Origin: Triglochin maritima | Lineage: Eukaryota > Streptophyta > Magnoliopsida > Alismatales > Juncaginaceae | Assembly (NCBI GenBank): GCA_963682175.1 | Contig: OY821777.1 | Span: 13,722,001 to 13,786,000, forward strand | Direction: 5' to 3' | Length of the DNA: 64,000 nt | Shown: positions 60,001-64,000 of the stretch, one piece after another | Layout: the number at the start of each line of letters is the position of its first letter | Position numbering within the stretch: the stretch's first letter is position 1 | Position numbers and translations under genes: made by a program | Notes under the pieces: model-generated | What the model was told of the DNA's origin: nothing | Database searches by the model: none | What the model saw: the letters and a program-made list of their open reading frames with translations, nothing else

Positions 60001-60384
60001 CGCAGTCACAACACTAAACCAAAAAGACCAAGCCCCAGTTGCTAAAACCACAAAATCCAGCAATCAAATCCATTTTTTTTTCAAAAGCAGCAACTTCTCT
60101 TCTACGACCAAACCGCCAAGCAATTAAATCCCAAAACCGATCCGACCTGATGGCAATCCCAACCAAAAGACCACACCTTTAGTAGCTATCCATACGATAA
60201 TAAAATGACAAAAAATACAACTTCCAGCAGCTAAGAATCACCAAACCAGCAATCCAATCCCAAACCACAACTCCACCGATCCCCGAATCCGGACCTGATT
60301 GAGGCTCTCCTCGGCGGCCTTCCTCTCGCTGGGATTCCGACTGAGCGCCGCCTGCAGCACCACCGACAGCCCGGCCAGATCCAT
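45027..60384 (-). CDS. SAD2: importin-beta family nuclear import receptor, SAD2-like
   Basis: It is an orthologue of Arabidopsis SAD2/EMA1 (importin 7/8 type), which carries cargo through nuclear pores and affects ABA response, trichomes and microRNA loading. The 22 exons are: 60384-60295, 58986-58851, 58780-58693, 57093-56938, 56668-56506, 56409-56225, 56146-55973, 54769-54624, 54548-54425, 54312-54132, 52279-52120, 52030-51989, 51900-51782, 51681-51483, 50813-50682, 50082-49979, 49861-49682, 47189-47050, 46967-46828, 45751-45597, 45404-45284, 45178-45027. They join in phase to 3087 nt, 1028 aa. The N-terminal importin-beta domain is at about 23-100 ([11 protein letters not shown]...[18 protein letters not shown]), followed by HEAT-like repeats. 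An acidic tail (about 887-970, [10 protein letters not shown]) ends in a basic helix ([12 protein letters not shown]). Intron 6 uses a GC donor. Introns host several MITEs. Confidence 0.96.
47709..48061. mobile_element. Tourist-like MITE in SAD2 intron 17
   Basis: The left end TGGTGTGCATGGATAA is preceded by taa, and the right end TATCCAAGCAAACCA is followed by tag. The interior is gagaaa-rich, then pyrimidine-rich, like the 29773 and 57727 copies. Confidence 0.68.
48159..48925. mobile_element. hAT-type non-autonomous element, 767 bp, in SAD2 intron 17
   Basis: Ends TAGGCCTAACAAT and ATTGTCAGGCCTA are flanked by 8-bp duplications agcttaat (48151-48158) and agcttaac (48926-48933), one mismatch apart. 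Subterminal sequence is packed with cgtgtcgtgtt and aacacgac words in both orientations. There is no transposase. A SINE-like segment lies inside. Confidence 0.8.
48529..48730. mobile_element. possible SINE sequence nested in the hAT MITE
   Basis: On the plus strand, ggcgtgatagttgggtc (A-box-like) is followed about 35 bp later by aggttcaaatct (B-box-like) at about 48588. Facing it on the minus strand, ggtgcaatggtttgacc and caagtttgaatcccatc look like a second A/B pair (48725 to 48655). Target duplications were not found, so this is tentative. Confidence 0.35.
52521..52940. repeat. inverted repeat with arms of about 107 bp in SAD2 intron 10
   Basis: Arm 52521-52627 (catatattatagttttcaaa through gtgattgattaatcatg) is repeated inverted at 52833-52940 with few mismatches, about 205 bp apart. 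Outside the arms, gcctc-rich sequences (52405-52500 and about 53065-53120) suggest it is the core of a larger foldback element. Confidence 0.75.
57727..58126. mobile_element. Tourist-like MITE, 400 bp, in SAD2 intron 3
   Basis: Ends TGGTGTGTGGATAG and CTACCCAAACACACCA are flanked by exact tta duplications (57724-57726 and 58127-58129). The interior is gagaaa-rich on the left and ctctctttct-rich on the right. It is from the same family as the elements at 29773 and 47709. Confidence 0.8.
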
Positions 60385-60405
60385 ACTTGTTAGGGTTTCC
60401 AGAAG
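59019..60405 (-). repeat. source copy of the SAD2 exon 1/intron 1 duplication
   Basis: This is the authentic SAD2 5' region: 5' leader end, full exon 1 (60384-60295) and the first part of intron 1. It is paired with 20504-21872. It is identified as the source because its exon 1 is complete and fits SAD2 proteins. Confidence 0.92.
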
Positions 60406-62780
60406 AGATTATTGGGTTGGGTTTCTCTCTCTGTCGCCTTCCCGGAACCCTTCTAATTCGTCTCCCGGTGGTATTTAAGTCTAGGGTTTTGGAGCCGTCA
60501 GGTGTGGACGCGAAAAGGACACCCGAACCAACCGGGTTCGGGTTTGGATTTGGGTTTGGGTCTGGGTTAGTACTTTAATTAGTGGAGGAATTAATTGCTT
60601 TGGAAGACAATCCAGGGTTTAGCCAGCTGGCGAGTGGCGCCTATATATTGCGCATCTGGATTTTGTCCGCTTAACTTTGTTACTTTTTTTAGCTGTGGAT
60701 GGAATGGATTTTTTTCATTCTGGAATTGGATATTTTAGGGGGTTTTTTAACCATGGAATTAGGGGTTTAAAAAAGAAAATTGATTTTTGGATGTTGATAA
60801 TTGAAATTGCAAAACTATATATATGGGACCTTGTGAAATATGAAACGTTTTGGATATCATTCGTGCTATTTTAAATCTATTATATTGTTTGAGTGAGAAC
60901 GGTTGTCCCAAAAAAATTAAATCGGAGAGCATGATGCATAGTGTGACACCTACTTAGTCTACCCAATTGGATCAGGTGTAACTCCTCTTCGTTTTTTATC
61001 CTCTCCTACCCGAATTTTGTTTGAGTGCCATTTGGAGTTGATCTTTCATTGGAGTGTGCACTGGTTGGTTAATCTTATTTTGAGTCAAAGCATTAATATT
61101 CGAGTGATTAATTAATTATACAAAACACTTAATTTCATGGTTTTTACTGCAGTTATTTCAATTAACTCATTCAATGCAATACTAATAACATCTAAGAGTT
61201 TCATCACAAATAACCCAAACCAAAATCAATCCTTATCCAACCGACCCAGCCCCACCGTCAACCCTACCGACTACTGCGGCTCTAACCTCGACCGTTGTAC
61301 ACGGCCACAACTCTGGTTGCACCTCCACGGCCTCAACTCCGTTCGAACTCCGACCAAACTCCAGCCGCAACCCATACCCCCAACTTCAGTCGTCGAAGCC
61401 GCTTTTGTTGGCCCTACTTCCCTCTTCCCAAGCCCTTTGGAACCAAACATGAAGGTGGGTGGCGTACCTCGCCGAAATTTGTTGTTGCGACGCCTTGGGA
61501 CGTGTGACCTCGAGGGTGCACGCTCGACCTGGCTGGGCACGTGGTCGCCTTGGGACGTGTGACAGTTTTGCCATGAGAGCGGGTTGAGTGTTGCCTTGTG
61601 GATCATATGTGTGGTGGGTTTGAGGTGCACGCTCGGCTTCGTTGGACGCATGGTCGCCTTGGGACACGAGACCAGTGTGAGTCGTTAGGGACGACTAGAC
61701 CTTGTAGGGTGTCGAGTTGGGGTGGTGTACTGAGTCTTGATTTGAGACTCAGGCGTGACTTGTACGTGTGGAGGTGGGACGTGGTTGGCGGTTGAAGGTG
61801 ACTTGGTCTTGAGACACGTGGACTGGATCAGTTGAGCTTGGTTGTCATGTATTTTCTTACTCCTCTTAGTAGTCATGTAGTAGGAGTTCAGATACTCTTG
61901 TATTTTCATTCCGCATTTTACTATGACTTTGTTATTTTTTATTATTGAGGCATCGACTTGACAGATTTTAATTAATGTCTTTTTCGCTTAATTTTAATCT
62001 TTATTTACTGTTGTGTTCCGAGTGCAGATAATAACTAACCAGACTTGCAACAAAATTCTTAACTATATATATATATATATTCACCATTTTTGCTTTAACT
62101 CCAAGCTTAAAAAGAGTTATTTGATCAATGTAAGATTTAAAGTTCTTTGATTTTAATATCCAACTTTATTAGGATGCAATCAACTCCTGTCCGCAGTTGT
62201 GTTCGATTTTTTACACTAGTTTTTTCTCCAAATTTGAATATCGTTTTAAAAATATAAAGGCACCAACTTCTAAACGACTTCCTAGATTATAATAGAACTC
62301 ATGCCTAGTTGGGCGAGCTTTGCTTATTGTACTTCACAAAAGTAGTTGATATGGGATTATAAGGCAAAAATAATTAGTGGTAGTTGGTTGCTTGTCTATT
62401 TGTGTTATGACCTGCCAAAGAAATCGATTTGAGTACTCATCTCAAATTAACAATCCTCATTTCGTTATTTCGCACCAATAATCCTCACTTCAGAACTAGA
62501 TTTCTATCTCTTAAGATCAGATGCACAGAGAGAATAAATTTGCCTATTCAACGTCGTTTTAGTGAAATATCAAAATACCAACTCACTTTCAACAACATTC
62601 TAAAACCTTTTTTTAAATATATCTAAAACCTCGATTTCCAACTCCAAATTCATAAGCAGCTTATTTTTCAAAGTTTATGTCCAAAAACATCTCAAATGAG
62701 CTGCTTACTTCCCGACCATGAGTTGTCATTTGCCAATGGAATATTATAAGGTTAATTGAGCTGATGCACCTCCTTAAAGC
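60406..62780. other. SAD2 upstream region and intergenic DNA, no confident gene
   Basis: 60406-60700 probably contains the SAD2 promoter (minus direction), with a gggttt-rich stretch at 60535-60570. 61240-61800 is GC-richer, with overlapping ORFs on both strands and no recognised domain. The rest is AT-rich. Confidence 0.45.
61485..61665. repeat. direct repeats of a tggtcgccttgggacgtgtgac-type word
   Basis: cgccttgggacgtgtgac occurs at about 61491 and 61546, and a diverged form ending cacgagaccag at about 61653, each near gcacgctcg. It may be part of an old LTR. Confidence 0.6.
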
Positions 62781-62820
62781 TGAAATTGAACGTGTGCACA
62801 TGTGTTTTCTTTTATCAGTC

Positions 62821-64000
62821 TCATGCACCTCACCACCATATTTTCTTACCGTTGTGCACCTGGACCGTTAATATCTCTGTTGAGTAACGATTTTGGTTGG
62901 AAATTTTGCACATTACACATTGTAAATTTTACTTATAATGATTTTGGACTGAAAATTTAAAAATCACACATTATAAAATAAAAAATATCCTTAATATCAA
63001 TAAAAAATTAAAACAAAAAACCAATCAAACATTACTCTTTCTCTCTTCTCTTTTTTCTCTCCCTCTCTCTATTCTTTCATTTCTCTCTCATCCCTCTCTT
63101 CTCTTCCTCTCTCTCTTCCCTTCCTCTCTCTCTTCTTTCCTTTCTCTTTCTTCTCTTTCTCTTCTTTCCTTCGCACTTGAACCCTTGCCAATATCGATGT
63201 CGTTTTCGAGCTTACAAATGCACAATCAGTCGTTCCCAATGGAGGCGAATGTGAATCGCTCCCTCGACCCCCCAATGCACGATTGGTAGGGCAATGGAGG
63301 GAGAGGTGTGTTTAGGGGTTCTCAGAACCTCTCCTTTTGGACGTGGAAGGTGAGGATGTGGAACTCCCTAGGACTGTAAATGACAGCAAAAATAGAGTTC
63401 TCTGCTGGAATGTAGTCCCGTAGTAGTGTAGAACACCACCAGGTTGAAGTTGGTCGGGTTTGGAAAAAAGGGTCGAACGTAATGGCACCACTCATGGCGC
63501 AATTCTGGTATGGAGGTGTGGGGTAGTACGGAGGTGGGATCACCACCATGTCCTCGGTGATCGGATCGCTAACGAAAAGATTAGCTTCGCTCAAATCAGA
63601 TTTATCGATGGAGGTGAACAGAAGCCAATTCGTGCAATCGATAAGTATTGTGCGTGGCTCGAGGAAGTCGAAGTGAGTGGGGGTGAGGGAAGTAGGAGAT
63701 GGGGTGAGTCAGCACTTGAGAGAGAGGGAGGAGAGAGAAAGGAAGAGAATAGAGAGGGCTTGAGAGATAGGAAGAGAAGAGAGAGAGTAATGTTTGTTTG
63801 GTTTTTTTATTTTAATTTTTATTGATATTAAGGATATTTTTATTGTATAATGTGTGATTTGTAAATTTTCAGTTCAAAATAGTTATTAGTAAATTTTACA
63901 AGGTGTAATGTGCAAAATTTCCAACAAAACCCATAACTTAATAGATATATTAACGGCCTAGGTACACAATGGTAAGAAAATATGGTGGTGAGGTGTATGA
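62821..64000. mobile_element. long-TIR transposon (MULE-like?), cut by window end
   Basis: The left arm from 62821 (tcatgcacctcaccaccata) to about 63120 is repeated inverted from 64000 back to about 63722, over 280 bp with high similarity. The outermost bases on the right fall beyond the window. Between the arms are about 600 bp of GC-richer unique sequence containing a 90-codon minus-strand ORF (63322-63594). Long TIRs around unrelated sequence fit a MULE carrying a captured fragment. No transposase is seen. Confidence 0.65.

Noticed and set aside
61137..61909. Cluster of overlapping ORFs (longest 141 aa)
   Set aside because: They occur on both strands in repeat-containing GC-rich sequence, with no recognised domain or codon-level conservation.

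Overview
The window is nuclear plant DNA, most likely from a eudicot. It carries three conserved plant genes with many GT-AG introns, plus a dense set of plant-type transposable elements: Ty1/copia, TRIM, solo LTRs, hAT, PIF/Harbinger, CACTA-like, MITEs, a tRNA-derived SINE and an L1 relic. Nothing suggests an organelle, a bacterium or a virus.

Layout. Positions 1-3273 hold the 5' half of a recent Ty1/copia element on the minus strand. It landed in exon 1 of a GH28 polygalacturonase gene (3274-10350, plus strand). That gene is dead: besides the copia it has a TRIM in intron 2, a 66-bp CACTA-like relic in an exon, a 2.47-kb solo LTR in another exon, a lost catalytic Asp and a frameshifted last exon. 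From 10.8 to 13.2 kb lies a possible TIR element holding long hairpins and about 60 copies of a 22-bp satellite. A second solo LTR (14311-15005) and a candidate box C/D snoRNA with its own promoter (15.58-15.85 kb) follow.

From 17 to 60 kb there are three minus-strand housekeeping or signalling genes. RRP40 (17335-21847) is an exosome cap subunit. SIS3 (30833-42640) is a membrane RING-H2 E3 ligase. SAD2 (45027-60384) is an importin-beta-type receptor with 22 exons. A copy of SAD2 exon 1 plus part of intron 1 (about 1.37 kb) sits directly upstream of RRP40 and supplies an in-frame first exon, so RRP40 reads as a SAD2-RRP40 exon-shuffled chimera. This is the most interesting observation in the window. 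Between the genes lie a decayed PIF/Harbinger element with its transposase and Myb-like ORFs, and an L1 relic split by a MITE. An apparently intact autonomous hAT element (37037-40544, with exact 8-bp target duplications and a two-exon transposase) sits inside SIS3 intron 4.

The right end (60.4-64 kb) has no confident gene. It finishes in a long-TIR transposon cut by the window edge.

Exon coordinates were read by eye and checked by reading-frame phase across every junction. RRP40, SIS3 and SAD2 each sum to a whole number of codons. Orthology calls rest on recalled family sequence, not on a database search.
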